This document shows positions 43,087 through 52,164 of a stretch of DNA of 64,000 nucleotides, one piece after another. Source of the stretch: CAYRMN01 sp964425575 (GTDB lineage Bacteria > Patescibacteriota > Patescibacteriia > 2-12-FULL-60-25). The position numbers and the translations under genes are program-made. A model generated the notes under the pieces. The model was not told the DNA's origin. It made no database searches and worked only from the letters and a program-made list of their open reading frames with translations. How positions within the stretch are numbered: the stretch's first letter is position 1; each line of letters opens with the position of its first letter. The stretch is taken from NCBI GenBank assembly GCA_964425575.1, contig CAYRMN010000002.1, positions 5,490 to 69,489 of the forward strand, read 5' to 3'.

Positions 43087-44052
43087 ATGCATCCCCCCCC
43101 TCCATTTCATCGCCGTATTTTACCTTGGGTGTTTGTTGCCCTTTTTTGTGCTGCTGCACCTGCATTGGTGTTTTATACAGCGGGATATCGATGGAATCCA
43201 AATAAGGACAAGGTGGAACGAAATGGAACGCTCATCATCGATTCACAGCCGAGCGGAGCACAGGTATTTCTCAATGGAAATCGTGTAAAGGACACGACAC
43301 CGGTCACGCTTCAGAATACAACACCTGGGCGTTATCTTATTCGAGTAGAAAAAAATGGGTATTCCGCATGGCAAAAATATCTCGATGTTCGACCAGAATA
43401 CGTCACATTTGCCAATCGAATCTGGCTCTGGAAAATAACGGAGCCTCTATTCTTGCACACAGCGAGCGCCACCGTATCAGTATCCCTACCTTCTACGCCG
43501 CTCGCACCACAGACAGATATCCGTCTGCAGCATGTCAGTGAAACAACAGCGCTTGTACTATTTCAAAAATCCTATCCGGATACGGGCTTCATTCTCCCTC
43601 CCGGAAACTGGTCTGTTACTGCGCGTATTCCACATCACATCATTCTTCGCGATGGAGAGGAATGGCTGAGCGTCGAACAGAATAGCCCGTCTCCAGAATT
43701 TCATCGGGCCCATGGAGACAAGCTGCGCGCCTTTGAGGCAGGATCAACCATCCAATATCTCCTGATTCAAGGAAGCGAGGTCTGGCTATGGAATCCAAGC
43801 ACAGAACCAACACTCCTGCTTCGAGATAGCGAGCCGATCATTCAAGCAGCCTGGCATCAGAGCGGTGAAAATATTTTGGTTGCAACAGCACATGCTGTTT
43901 CTGTTCTGAATCTCGATACCCGTGACGGACAACTACGCACCCACCTTGCAGACTTTGACCACATCAAAGACATGAGTCTGCTCAATAATAAAATCATGGT
44001 TACTGGCACAAAAAACGGCCAAACAGGAGTGTGGTCACTGGAAATTGAATAA
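43087..44052 (+). CDS. PEGA-domain surface protein
   Basis: 321 aa from the ATG at 43087; the frame is open upstream but the -10 box at 43074 fits this start. One N-terminal helix (12-32, FVALFCAAAPALVFYTAGYR) anchors it. A PEGA domain follows (GTLIIDSQPSGAQVFLNGNR, then TPVTLQNTTPGRYLIRVEK). The rest is beta-rich (WLWKITEPLF, GSEVWLWNPSTEP, HQSGENILVATA) like a small propeller. PEGA proteins are common in CPR S-layers. It abuts rmlA end to end with no gap. Confidence 0.8.
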   Translation: MHPPPPFHRRILPWVFVALFCAAAPALVFYTAGYRWNPNKDKVERNGTLIIDSQPSGAQVFLNGNRVKDTTPVTLQNTTPGRYLIRVEKNGYSAWQKYLDVRPEYVTFANRIWLWKITEPLFLHTASATVSVSLPSTPLAPQTDIRLQHVSETTALVLFQKSYPDTGFILPPGNWSVTARIPHHIILRDGEEWLSVEQNSPSPEFHRAHGDKLRAFEAGSTIQYLLIQGSEVWLWNPSTEPTLLLRDSEPIIQAAWHQSGENILVATAHAVSVLNLDTRDGQLRTHLADFDHIKDMSLLNNKIMVTGTKNGQTGVWSLEIE

Positions 44053-45132
44053 TTATAATTCTACCACTGCGTGATCGCCAATGACGAGCTTATTACCTCG
44101 AGGAAGCGTCTCCATGGAAGATGTGACGCTCGCGCGTTGGCCAACAAGGGCATCAACAATACGCTTATTACAATTGATCTTAGCTTCATCAAAAATAATC
44201 GAGTGTTCTATTTCCGTATTAAAAATCTCTACTCCATTTCCAATGGATGTGTAGGGGCCGATAAACGTATTTTCAATTTTACAATTTTCGCCAATCACAA
44301 CTGGTCCGCGAATCAAACATCTTGATCCAATCACTGTTCCTTTCCCGATTTTAACCCGACCTTGGAGAATTGCCGTTGGATGAACGCTTGCCTCTCCTTG
44401 CTCCGCCTCAGCATGTGTCATCTCATTCAATAACAATGCATTCCCCTCAAGTAAATCCTCTGGTTTCCCTGTGTCCTTCCACCAGCCCGTGATTTCTTGA
44501 TGACCTACCTTTGCTCCATTTTCAATGAGCCAGGTATGCGTATCTGAAATCTCATATTCACCGCGAGCAGAAGGTTGAATCGCTGCGACCGCTTCGAATA
44601 CACGCGACGAGTAAATGTAAATACCCGTCACGGCAAAATCACTCGGGGGAAGAAGGGGTTTTTCGATGACCCGAATAATTTTTCCATCCAAAAATTCTGG
44701 CACACCAAAACGTTGCGGATCTTTTACGCGAGACAGAGCCAATAGACAGTCTAGGCCTTCCTCTTCAAACCGTGTTACGAATTCCTTAATAGAGCCCAAG
44801 ATGATGTTATCGCCTAAATAAAATAAAAATGGCTCGTCTCCTAAATGCGACTGGGCATTTTTAATGATATGAGCCAACCCCTTCGGTCCACCTTCCTGTT
44901 CGAGATAAACAATGTGAAGATTCCAGCGTGAACCATCTCCAACCCATTTTTGAAGCTCCATCTCACCAGGATTGACGTTAATGATCACCTCGTGAATACC
45001 TGCTTCCGCAATCTTCTCCAACGCATTCCAAATCATGGGCTTATTTGCCAATGGAATGAGATGCTTATTCAAGGTATAGGTGATGGGTCGCATGCGCGTC
45101 GCCCGTCCTCCTGCCGTAATGAGAGCCTTCAT
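44053..45132 (-). CDS. nucleotidyltransferase, RmlA-like with left-handed beta helix
   Basis: 359 aa from MKALITAGG at 45132. The N-terminal 240 residues are a sugar-1-phosphate nucleotidyltransferase: GGRATRMRPITYTLNKHLIP, FYLGDNII near 107, and EYEISDTHTWLIENG. The C-terminal part has hexapeptide repeats (VKIGKGTVIGSRCLIRGPVV, IGPYTSIGNGVEIF). The long form is typical of the archaeal/CPR RmlA type that makes dTDP-glucose, the first step to dTDP-rhamnose. The rmlB gene is 14 nt upstream on the same strand. Confidence 0.9.
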   Translation of the reverse strand: MKALITAGGRATRMRPITYTLNKHLIPLANKPMIWNALEKIAEAGIHEVIINVNPGEMELQKWVGDGSRWNLHIVYLEQEGGPKGLAHIIKNAQSHLGDEPFLFYLGDNIILGSIKEFVTRFEEEGLDCLLALSRVKDPQRFGVPEFLDGKIIRVIEKPLLPPSDFAVTGIYIYSSRVFEAVAAIQPSARGEYEISDTHTWLIENGAKVGHQEITGWWKDTGKPEDLLEGNALLLNEMTHAEAEQGEASVHPTAILQGRVKIGKGTVIGSRCLIRGPVVIGENCKIENTFIGPYTSIGNGVEIFNTEIEHSIIFDEAKINCNKRIVDALVGQRASVTSSMETLPRGNKLVIGDHAVVEL

Positions 45133-45146
45133 AATCAAGACCTACC

Positions 45147-46217
45147 TTAGCTCGTCAGAGCGCTGTCATCAAGCGGTGCTGCTTTTGACATAAACTCCAC
45201 TGGTCGCGTCACCCCCTTTGCCCCATATTGACCTTCGTAATATTCCAAATATGCTCCGCTTTTAATGCGCTGCCACCAGTCCTTGTTGGCCGTATACCAG
45301 GCAATCGTTTTGCGCATTCCATGCAAAAAAGGTGTTTCTGGATACCATTCCAATTCACGATCCGCCTTCGAAAAATCAACCGTATACCGACGGTCGTGTC
45401 CCGGGCGATCCACCACTGGCTGGATCATGTCTTTATTAAAACCCATTTCAAACAGAATGGTTTGTGTGAGCTCTGCATTGGTTCGTTCCGATCGGCCGCC
45501 AAACGTATACGTCTCCCCAATCTTCCCCTGCCGCAACACCATATCAACGCCCTTACAATGATCTTCGACATAGATCCAGTCGCGCACATTCATGCCATCG
45601 CCATACAACGGAACCTTCTTGCCCTCGAGAAGGTTGGTGATAAAAAGCGGAATAACCTTCTCTGGAAAACAATACGGACCGTAGTTGTTTGAGCAGTTGG
45701 AGATGGTGATTGGCAAATGGTACGTATGTGCCGCTGCTCGAACCATATGATCAGCGGCTGCCTTGGTGGCGCTATATGGATTGCGAGGCTCATATGGACT
45801 TCCTTCATGAAATGCACCGCGCGGCCCAAGCGAACCGAATACCTCATCCGTTGACACGTGATGAAAACGCACATTGCCATTCGCACGACAAGAATCAAGC
45901 AGTGTCTGCGTGCCTAAGATATTGGTGCGGATGAATGGGGCAACATCGCGGATAGATCGATCCACATGCGTCTCCGCCGCAAAATGAACAACCGCGTCAA
46001 CTTTTTTGACCAAGCTATCTACAAGCTCACGATCACAAATATCGCCCTTCACAAATGAAAAACGCGGATCATGCTCTAACGGTTTTAAATTTTCCAAATT
46101 ACCCGCATAGGTCAATGCGTCCAGCACAATCACCTCGTCTTCCGGACGATGACGCAACACGTAATACACGTAGTTCGTCCCAATGAACCCCGCCCCACCA
46201 GTTACTAAAAGTTTCAT
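45147..46217 (-). CDS. rmlB: dTDP-glucose 4,6-dehydratase
   Basis: 356 aa. It converts dTDP-glucose to 4-keto-6-deoxyglucose. Rossmann motif VTGGAGFIGTNYVYYVLR at the start, FAAETHVDRSI near 79, HHVSTDEVFGSLG near 118, the catalytic YSATKAAADH near 148, NNYGPYCFPEKVIP near 175, and RPGHDRRYTVDFSKADRELE near 285. With the RmlA-like gene next to it and a RmlD-like reductase at 49486, it makes a rhamnose-like sugar for the surface polysaccharide. Confidence 0.96.
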   Translation of the reverse strand: MKLLVTGGAGFIGTNYVYYVLRHRPEDEVIVLDALTYAGNLENLKPLEHDPRFSFVKGDICDRELVDSLVKKVDAVVHFAAETHVDRSIRDVAPFIRTNILGTQTLLDSCRANGNVRFHHVSTDEVFGSLGPRGAFHEGSPYEPRNPYSATKAAADHMVRAAAHTYHLPITISNCSNNYGPYCFPEKVIPLFITNLLEGKKVPLYGDGMNVRDWIYVEDHCKGVDMVLRQGKIGETYTFGGRSERTNAELTQTILFEMGFNKDMIQPVVDRPGHDRRYTVDFSKADRELEWYPETPFLHGMRKTIAWYTANKDWWQRIKSGAYLEYYEGQYGAKGVTRPVEFMSKAAPLDDSALTS

Positions 46218-46258
46218 AACAGCCGTATCTCATCATAGCCTCCAGAAGGAAGCAACTA

Positions 46259-47414
46259 TCACGCAATAATCCGTCTCGCTACCCACCAATAGGCCCGAAG
46301 GATTGGATTCCCGATATAGGTTAGTACTGGATTTTTAACATTTTCTTCTTGAAATTCGATGGTCGGACGGGCCAAGCGCAGGAGCTCCTTATCGGAGATC
46401 TTGCGTTCATGCTGAATGCGAGCGCGGCGGGTACCAATCCATTTCCAATAATCAGCGGTAAACCATTCGCGGTAGACTTTGACCTTCATCGCATTCCAAC
46501 CACTCTTGAAGGAAAAAAGAAGGATAGCCAGATCCATGACAATCAACATGGGAGCAAGAACGATAAGCGTCCACCAGCGGTAGTAACTAAAGATGAGCAC
46601 GTACCGATTGCGCTCCATCCAGTGATAGTTATTCAAATTTTTGGCAAACGCATACGCCTTCACAATGGTGTAGTAGTGATAGATGATAGAGCTCGGCTCG
46701 ATCACGGTTTTCCAGCCACGAATGCGCGCTTGAAGTACCGAATCTGTATCTTCGTGATACATGTAAAACTTTTCATCAAACAATCCTCCACACTCATCCA
46801 GCGCTTTTACGCGACACAAGACCCCAGCGCCAGAGGCGTAGCCAATTTCTAAATCTGGATTTGTCTTTCGATCAATCTCCAATTCAGCGAGCGCCTGTTC
46901 TTTTGTAGAACGATATCCATTAGAATACCCAAAGCCGAGATAATGAAAAACATTGCCAGTCGTGTTCACTTTTCCGCGTTCATCACCTAAAAGGATCAAC
47001 GACTGAACAAAGGCGATCTTCGGATCTTGTTCGGCTCGCTCTACGGCACGTAATATGTAATCAGGATCAACATCTGTATCTTCATTTGTCAGATGCACGT
47101 AATCACAACCAAGCTCCTTCGCTTTCTCTAAACCAAGATTATTGTTCCCCGAAAACCCAATCCACTCATCTTTAAAGATATAGGAAATGCGCGGTAGCTC
47201 TTTCCCAGACTTCGGCATCCATTTCTGCTCAAACCATGGCTGTACAGGAGCAATTTTTCCCTTTGATTCAACGCAAATGAGCTCCAAACGATCCTTGGGA
47301 TAGTTGACGTGCTCAAGTGATTCCATNNNNNNNNNNGCACCGATCAATATCCCGCTCCCATTCAGCCGTTGGATAGGTAAGATAAATGATGCCTACTTTG
47401 GGATAATTGGTCAT
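46259..47414 (-). CDS. GT2 glycosyltransferase with C-terminal membrane helices (split by assembly gap)
   Basis: About 390 aa. The minus-strand start at 47414 (MTNYPKVGIIYLTYPTAEWE) ends in 10 Ns at 47327-47336, and the rest (MESLEHVNYPKDRLELI) lies in another frame; the true gap must be 3n bases. GT2 features: LTNEDTDVDPDYILRAVER (metal DXD), ASGAGVLCRVKALDECGG, and YMYHEDTDSVLQARIRGW (the acceptor ED motif). Two or three helices near residues 255-300 suggest membrane attachment. It belongs to the run of four GT2 genes for surface glycan. Confidence 0.88.
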
Positions 47415-48424
47415 AGAATAGAGGTATTACGAAGACCCATTGCGCGTAACGTCGCGCGACGAGTGAGCGCCTTAGGAATATCTTGTAGAATCTTATACCA
47501 CGCTGAGAAAAAAACCGCTGGTGAGGCAACAAACACCAGAACTCCCCTACCCATTTCATGGATGAACGTTGAGGCTAGATCGCCAAAACCCAATTTCCAT
47601 GAACAATGATAAAAATAAATCATCCACTGATTGCGATACATCATGCGGCGCAAATGAGCCGGGCGCTTCCGTTCTTCGCGAATACGATTGATATACCCAC
47701 GTGACTCTTCTTTAATGGCACGGCGATGAAACGCGAGCGCTTGAGGCTCAAACCAGGCGGTATAGCCCTTTCGAAGCATTCGGATGGCTACATCCACATC
47801 TTCCTTGTACATGAAAAAGGATGGATCATACAGCAAACCTTCCGGAGATACATCCATAAATGCCGCACGACGATAGAGAGCAACCGCCCCAGACACGCCA
47901 AACAATTTTTTCGCATCCTGAAGATCTGATGCGCACGAGGCTCGCCGACGACCTGCATCAATATCAACGACGTTAGCCAATGAATGATATTCCAAGCCAG
48001 CCGTATCAACGACCGTATCATCCCCAAACGGTTGCTGTTGATCCGAGGCCACAGTCCAACGATATACAACCCCGGTCACTGCGCCACACATCGGATCCAT
48101 TTCCGCACGATGCACAAGCTTTTCTATACAATCAGGTGCCAGATACGCGTCGTCATTCAACACAAGGATAAACTCAGCATCATGTAAGGCGAGTAGATGA
48201 TTATGGGCTGTAAACCCCGTATTCACATCACTCACAATCCATTGATACGGAATTCCGCTAGCTGTCAGCACCTCCTGTTCTTTTGCTACTTCCAGTGGAT
48301 CGCAAGAATTTTCATACAAATACAAACCCCAGTCCGTAAAGGTCTGGGCTTTTAAACTCGCCAACACCATCGGAAGGTCGCGATAGCTTTTATATAAGGC
48401 GCTTTGAATAGCAACACGTGGCAT
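47411..48424 (-). CDS. GT2 glycosyltransferase
   Basis: 337 aa from MPRVAIQSALYKSYRD at 48424. Rhamnosyltransferase-like GT2: VLNDDAYLAPDCIEKL near 92, GVSGAVALYRRAAF near 160 and DPSFFMYKEDVDVAIRMLRK near 180. A late helix (GRGVLVFVASPAVFFSAWY) may attach it to the membrane. Its stop shares ATGA with the next gene, so translation is coupled. Likely adds rhamnose or a related sugar to the lipid-linked glycan; the donor is not certain. Confidence 0.9.
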   Translation of the reverse strand: MPRVAIQSALYKSYRDLPMVLASLKAQTFTDWGLYLYENSCDPLEVAKEQEVLTASGIPYQWIVSDVNTGFTAHNHLLALHDAEFILVLNDDAYLAPDCIEKLVHRAEMDPMCGAVTGVVYRWTVASDQQQPFGDDTVVDTAGLEYHSLANVVDIDAGRRRASCASDLQDAKKLFGVSGAVALYRRAAFMDVSPEGLLYDPSFFMYKEDVDVAIRMLRKGYTAWFEPQALAFHRRAIKEESRGYINRIREERKRPAHLRRMMYRNQWMIYFYHCSWKLGFGDLASTFIHEMGRGVLVFVASPAVFFSAWYKILQDIPKALTRRATLRAMGLRNTSIL

Positions 48425-48426
48425 AG

Positions 48427-49335
48427 TTACGAAATAAAGAAATCGGAAATCCAAGCAGCGGCGATCGGCAATGGTCGAACGAGAGAAATGAGGGCCGCAC
48501 GCCAACCCGGCTGCCACTTCCAAAAATATTGCGACATGCTGCGCGTGAAATTCTTTTGCTTCCAGAGCGTCTTACGTTGAGCAAAGCTACGCCCTACAAG
48601 ATCATGCGCTTGGATGCTTGGAACATACATAACCTTCATGCCTGCCTCTACGACCTGCTTGCAATAGTCGACCTCTTCAAACCAAATAAAAAAAAGTTCG
48701 TCCAATCCACCAAGTTTCTCAAGGGCGGTCTTTGACATGGCGAAATACGAACCACGTATCGAAGGGACGGATTGCTCCTTTTCATAATCAAAATCTTTCC
48801 ACATATACATATCGAGCACACTCGGAAAGAGATGAGGAATTTTGAGGAGAAGGGCCAATTGTGACCAAACATCAGGAAAACGACGTACTGAGGGATAGGT
48901 TTTTCCATCCGATCCAATCAATCGCCCTCCTAAAACACCAACATCTGGATGCTGATCAAGATACTCAACTGTCTTTGCGAAGGCGTCTAGCGTAACCCGC
49001 ATGTCCGGATTCAAAAGCAGCACATGCCGCGCATTCGCAACCTTGATGCCTTGATTGACTGCTTTTGCAAACCCAAGATTCTTTGTATTGCCGATGGTTA
49101 TAACCTCTGGATAGCGTGCTGGAATCTCTTCAATACTACCATCATTTGATCCGTTATCAACCATAATAATACGTACGGAAATATTTCCGATGCAGTGATA
49201 AACGGTCTCCAGATTCTGCATCAAAAGATCCTTCACTTTCCAGTTCACAGTCACAATGCCTAGATCAGCTTTTTCGGATGACGTTGGTGGGATAATCCGT
49301 ATTGTGACACTTGGGGCTGATGTGGAAGTCTCCAT
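48427..49335 (-). CDS. GT2 glycosyltransferase (rhamnosyltransferase-like)
   Basis: 302 aa. The fold opens LGIVTVNWKVKDLLMQNLET at 25, then RIIMVDNGSNDGSIEEIPA, GFAKAVNQGIKVANARHVLL with LNPDMRV (DXD variant), GGRLIGSDGKTYPSVRRFP and FFIWFEEVDYCKQVVEAGMK. The GSNDGS loop and the ED motif match the WbbL-type rhamnosyltransferases that start arabinogalactan-like or O-antigen chains. It is the first gene of the minus-strand GT operon, with 2 nt to the next. Confidence 0.9.
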   Translation of the reverse strand: METSTSAPSVTIRIIPPTSSEKADLGIVTVNWKVKDLLMQNLETVYHCIGNISVRIIMVDNGSNDGSIEEIPARYPEVITIGNTKNLGFAKAVNQGIKVANARHVLLLNPDMRVTLDAFAKTVEYLDQHPDVGVLGGRLIGSDGKTYPSVRRFPDVWSQLALLLKIPHLFPSVLDMYMWKDFDYEKEQSVPSIRGSYFAMSKTALEKLGGLDELFFIWFEEVDYCKQVVEAGMKVMYVPSIQAHDLVGRSFAQRKTLWKQKNFTRSMSQYFWKWQPGWRAALISLVRPLPIAAAWISDFFIS

Positions 49336-49485
49336 AAATGATATTCGAGTAAAACGGTATCAACGGACGAGTGAAAAGTAAAGCATGTCCAACGCCCCAA
49401 CTCTTGACGAAAACATGATTTTTCCCCCCGCGTCTGTTATAACGGGTATAAATAGATGATACTATTTACAATCTTATCGCTATCT

Positions 49486-50334
49486 ATGAAAATTCTGATT
49501 TTTGGAAAAGGCTATATTGGCACACGCTTAGCTGGAGCATGGCCAGATGCGGTACTCTCAGATGTTCGCATTGATGATCTCCCAGCAGTCCGAGCCGAAC
49601 TTGAGGCACAACAACCAGATGCTGTGCTGAACGCGGCTGGAAAAACGGGTTCGCCAAATGTTGATTGGTGCGAATCACATCAGGTCGAAACTTATCGCTC
49701 GAATGTCATCGGCGCATTAACGCTCGCCGAAGCCTGCCAAGAAAAAAATATTTATTTGCTCCATCTCGCTTCTGGATGTGTGTATTACGGACCATCACCT
49801 GACCCACGCGGATGGCTGGAAGACGATTTCGCGAATCCAACCGCATTCTACTCACGAACGAAGTATGCAACCGATCTCGTGTTATCCCGACTCCCCAATG
49901 TCGGAATTGCGAGACTCCGCATGCCAATCGATCGCTTGCCAGGAACACGCAACTTAATTGATAAACTTTCGCGCTATCCAAAAGTGATCGATGTTGAAAA
50001 TAGTGTCACGATCGTGGATGATTTGATTTCTACCTGCCATCAACTCATGGAAAAACGAGGCACGGGCATCTTCCATGTCGTGAATCCTGGCACCATGAAA
50101 CACCGAGAACTTCTCGCGCTCTACAAAGAACTCGTTGATCCAAACCACACCTGCGAATGGATCTCCAACGACGACCTCGTCAACACAGGGCTAGCCGTGA
50201 AGGGACGATCAAACTGCATATTGCAGTCCCCTCGTTTAGGAGAGCTCGGTATTCACATGCGCCCAATCGAAGTCGCCCTGCGTGATACCATGGTAAAATA
50301 CGCTGAAGCTGTCCGCACGCCAGCCACCACATGA
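49486..50334 (+). CDS. dTDP-4-dehydrorhamnose reductase-like SDR
   Basis: 282 aa from MKILIFGKGYIGTRLAGAWP at 49486. RmlD-type reductase fold: GxGYIG nucleotide site, NAAGKTGSPNVDWCESHQ near 55, LASGCVYYGPSPDP near 97 and the active-site YSRTKYATDLVL near 127. It probably finishes the deoxysugar made by rmlB, but the reductase could serve another sugar. It is divergent from the GT operon at 49335 and overlaps the next GT2 gene by 4 nt. Confidence 0.85.
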   Translation: MKILIFGKGYIGTRLAGAWPDAVLSDVRIDDLPAVRAELEAQQPDAVLNAAGKTGSPNVDWCESHQVETYRSNVIGALTLAEACQEKNIYLLHLASGCVYYGPSPDPRGWLEDDFANPTAFYSRTKYATDLVLSRLPNVGIARLRMPIDRLPGTRNLIDKLSRYPKVIDVENSVTIVDDLISTCHQLMEKRGTGIFHVVNPGTMKHRELLALYKELVDPNHTCEWISNDDLVNTGLAVKGRSNCILQSPRLGELGIHMRPIEVALRDTMVKYAEAVRTPATT

Positions 50335-51200
50335 CCGACCAGCCAACAAGTATACCAACGATGACACCAACAGATATGGTAGATGTCGGCATTGTTATTG
50401 TTGTCTATAATCTGATTGAAGAATGTCTTTCCTCGCTCGCTGAAGCAATTGCACATAGCCGATATTCAACCAAGGTCGTGATTATTGATAACGATTCTCC
50501 AAAAGCAGATGTCGTGCAGCCGTGGGCAAACAAGCATCTGCCGCACGCGCAAGTGGTCATGCGAGGCTTTAATCATGGATTTGGACGGTCCATGAATTTT
50601 GGCGCTGCCATGATCAATGCAAAGTACTATTTTCTTTTGAACCCAGATACGATTCTGACAGATCCAGATATCTTAAATAAAATGGTGGAGTACATGCAGA
50701 GCCATCCGGATGTCGGTCTCATTGCTCCAAAAATTTCTAACTTTGATGGAACGCGACAAGATACGTGCCGCCGTTTTCCAGCCTGGTATCAGCCGCTCAT
50801 CCAGCGCAGCGCTCTCTGCGAAACACGTTGGGGGAAAGCCTATCTCACGCATTTTCAAATGCACGATTTTGATCAATCGGACGAACGCAAGGTGGACTGG
50901 GTGCAAGGATCTGCCATGTTTCTACCTGGAAACATCTGGCGTGCGCTGAATGGCTTTGATCATCGCTATTGGATGTACTTTGAAGACATTGATCTTTGCC
51001 GACGAATCTGGGGCATGGGAAAAGCCGTTGTCTATCTACCTAGCGTGCAGCTACAACACCTCTATGGTCGAGCCTCAGCCAAAATTAAAAATCCTATTTT
51101 AAATATCCTCAAAACAAAAGCTACCCGTGCCCACTTAGCCAGCTGGGCAAAATACATGTGGAAATGGAAGTGGACACAGCTCCCAAAGCGAGAAACATAA
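50331..51200 (+). CDS. GT2 glycosyltransferase
   Basis: 289 aa, start overlapping the reductase stop (ATGA). It begins VDVGIVIVVYNLIEECLSSL, then VVIIDNDSPKADVV, FLLNPDTILTDPDILNKMV and HRYWMYFEDIDLCRRIWGMG. It is a close paralogue in plan to the gene at 48427. A terminator follows at once. Together with the four genes before it, it forms the surface polysaccharide locus. Confidence 0.9.
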   Translation: MTDQPTSIPTMTPTDMVDVGIVIVVYNLIEECLSSLAEAIAHSRYSTKVVIIDNDSPKADVVQPWANKHLPHAQVVMRGFNHGFGRSMNFGAAMINAKYYFLLNPDTILTDPDILNKMVEYMQSHPDVGLIAPKISNFDGTRQDTCRRFPAWYQPLIQRSALCETRWGKAYLTHFQMHDFDQSDERKVDWVQGSAMFLPGNIWRALNGFDHRYWMYFEDIDLCRRIWGMGKAVVYLPSVQLQHLYGRASAKIKNPILNILKTKATRAHLASWAKYMWKWKWTQLPKRET

Positions 51201-51226
51201 AAATGGGCTCATATGAGCCCATTTTT
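51199..51226. terminator. intrinsic terminator between convergent genes
   Basis: AAAAATGGGCTCAT / ATGAGCCCATTTTT, perfectly symmetrical, so it can end both the GT2 gene and the convergent gene at 51246. Confidence 0.9.
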
Positions 51227-51245
51227 CGTTGAAACCACTTCTGGG

Positions 51246-51764
51246 TTATACTTGCTTACAGGTCAAGCGTGCTGTTTTATATGCATCTCGAGCTGATTTT
51301 TCAGCAGTCTGGCGTGCCTCTTTCCACGCCTTTCGCGCAGCAGCAAGTTTTTCATCCGTCGCCTTTCGTGCATCTTTTCGAGCCTGCTCAACGCCCTTCA
51401 GCGCATCACGACGCGCTTTTAATGCAACCGTCATTTCGTCATGTGACTTATGTTCTTTAGCTGTCGTCAGCGCTTCATAGGAGTGATCAATCGCAGCTTT
51501 ACGATCGGCGGTGTATTTGTCGCGTAATGCTTTGCGTGCAGCGCTGTCTGCATCCATGGCGGCCTTCCACGCATCGTCGCGTTGCTGCATCGCTGTTTTA
51601 CGAGCTGAAACATACGCGTCCCAAGCTGTTTTCTGGCATGCGCTCACCTGCGCTTTATGCTCTGGCGTTTGCTCGTGAGTGGATGTTTCACTCGCAAGCG
51701 CTGCTGGGCCAGCTACGAATGAAGCGACTAAGGCAGCGGTTATAAATATGCGTTGTGTATTCAT
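51246..51764 (-). CDS. secreted Ala/Lys/Arg-rich coiled-coil protein
   Basis: 172 aa from MNTQRIFITAALVASFVAGP at 51764. A signal peptide (1-25, AALAS cut site) precedes an almost continuous alpha-helix rich in Ala, Lys, Arg and Asp (residues 45-165) with heptad-like KAA...RDA units. The single Cys in SACQKTAWDAY and near the end (LTCKQV) could crosslink. No family recognised. It may be a wall or periplasm spacer like other CPR coiled-coil envelope proteins. Confidence 0.7.
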   Translation of the reverse strand: MNTQRIFITAALVASFVAGPAALASETSTHEQTPEHKAQVSACQKTAWDAYVSARKTAMQQRDDAWKAAMDADSAARKALRDKYTADRKAAIDHSYEALTTAKEHKSHDEMTVALKARRDALKGVEQARKDARKATDEKLAAARKAWKEARQTAEKSARDAYKTARLTCKQV

Positions 51765-51826
51765 AGACAATTTATTGACCCTTATAATGGATCTTGCCTA
51801 GACAGAATAGCAAACTATCTATCTTT

Positions 51827-52147
51827 TTACACCTCTTCTTTGCGCTGCTCATCAAGTGTGCGTTCCTTATGCTGAGCTAGCGTCTCACGCAAATGGTCCT
51901 TAGCCTCATCAATTGATTTATAGAGATCATCCGAGCTGCGCTCAATCTTCAAAAGCTCACCAGGAACATCCACATTCACGGAACACGTAAAAAGCTTCTC
52001 TGTACGATGTTGCGCATCCATTTTTAGACTAACATCCAATTGCATGATCGCGTGCTGATACTTTTCCAAACTAGAAAACTTTTCTTCCACGTACTGATGA
52101 ATCGCTGGCGTAAGTTCAATATCGCTCGCACGAAGGTTGATATTCAT
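51827..52147 (-). CDS. ribosome hibernation promoting factor (short HPF / RaiA)
   Basis: 106 aa. It binds the 30S subunit and stops translation in poor conditions. The fold is visible: MNINLRASDIELTPAIHQYV at the start, KYQHAIMQLDVSLKMDAQHR, then FTCSVNVDVPGELLKIERSS, DDLYKSIDEAKDHLRETL. The long C-terminal dimer domain of long HPF is absent. It follows murB by 17 nt and may ride on the murC-murB transcript. Confidence 0.93.
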   Translation of the reverse strand: MNINLRASDIELTPAIHQYVEEKFSSLEKYQHAIMQLDVSLKMDAQHRTEKLFTCSVNVDVPGELLKIERSSDDLYKSIDEAKDHLRETLAQHKERTLDEQRKEEV

Positions 52148-52164
52148 AGTGATTCTAGTTTAGC

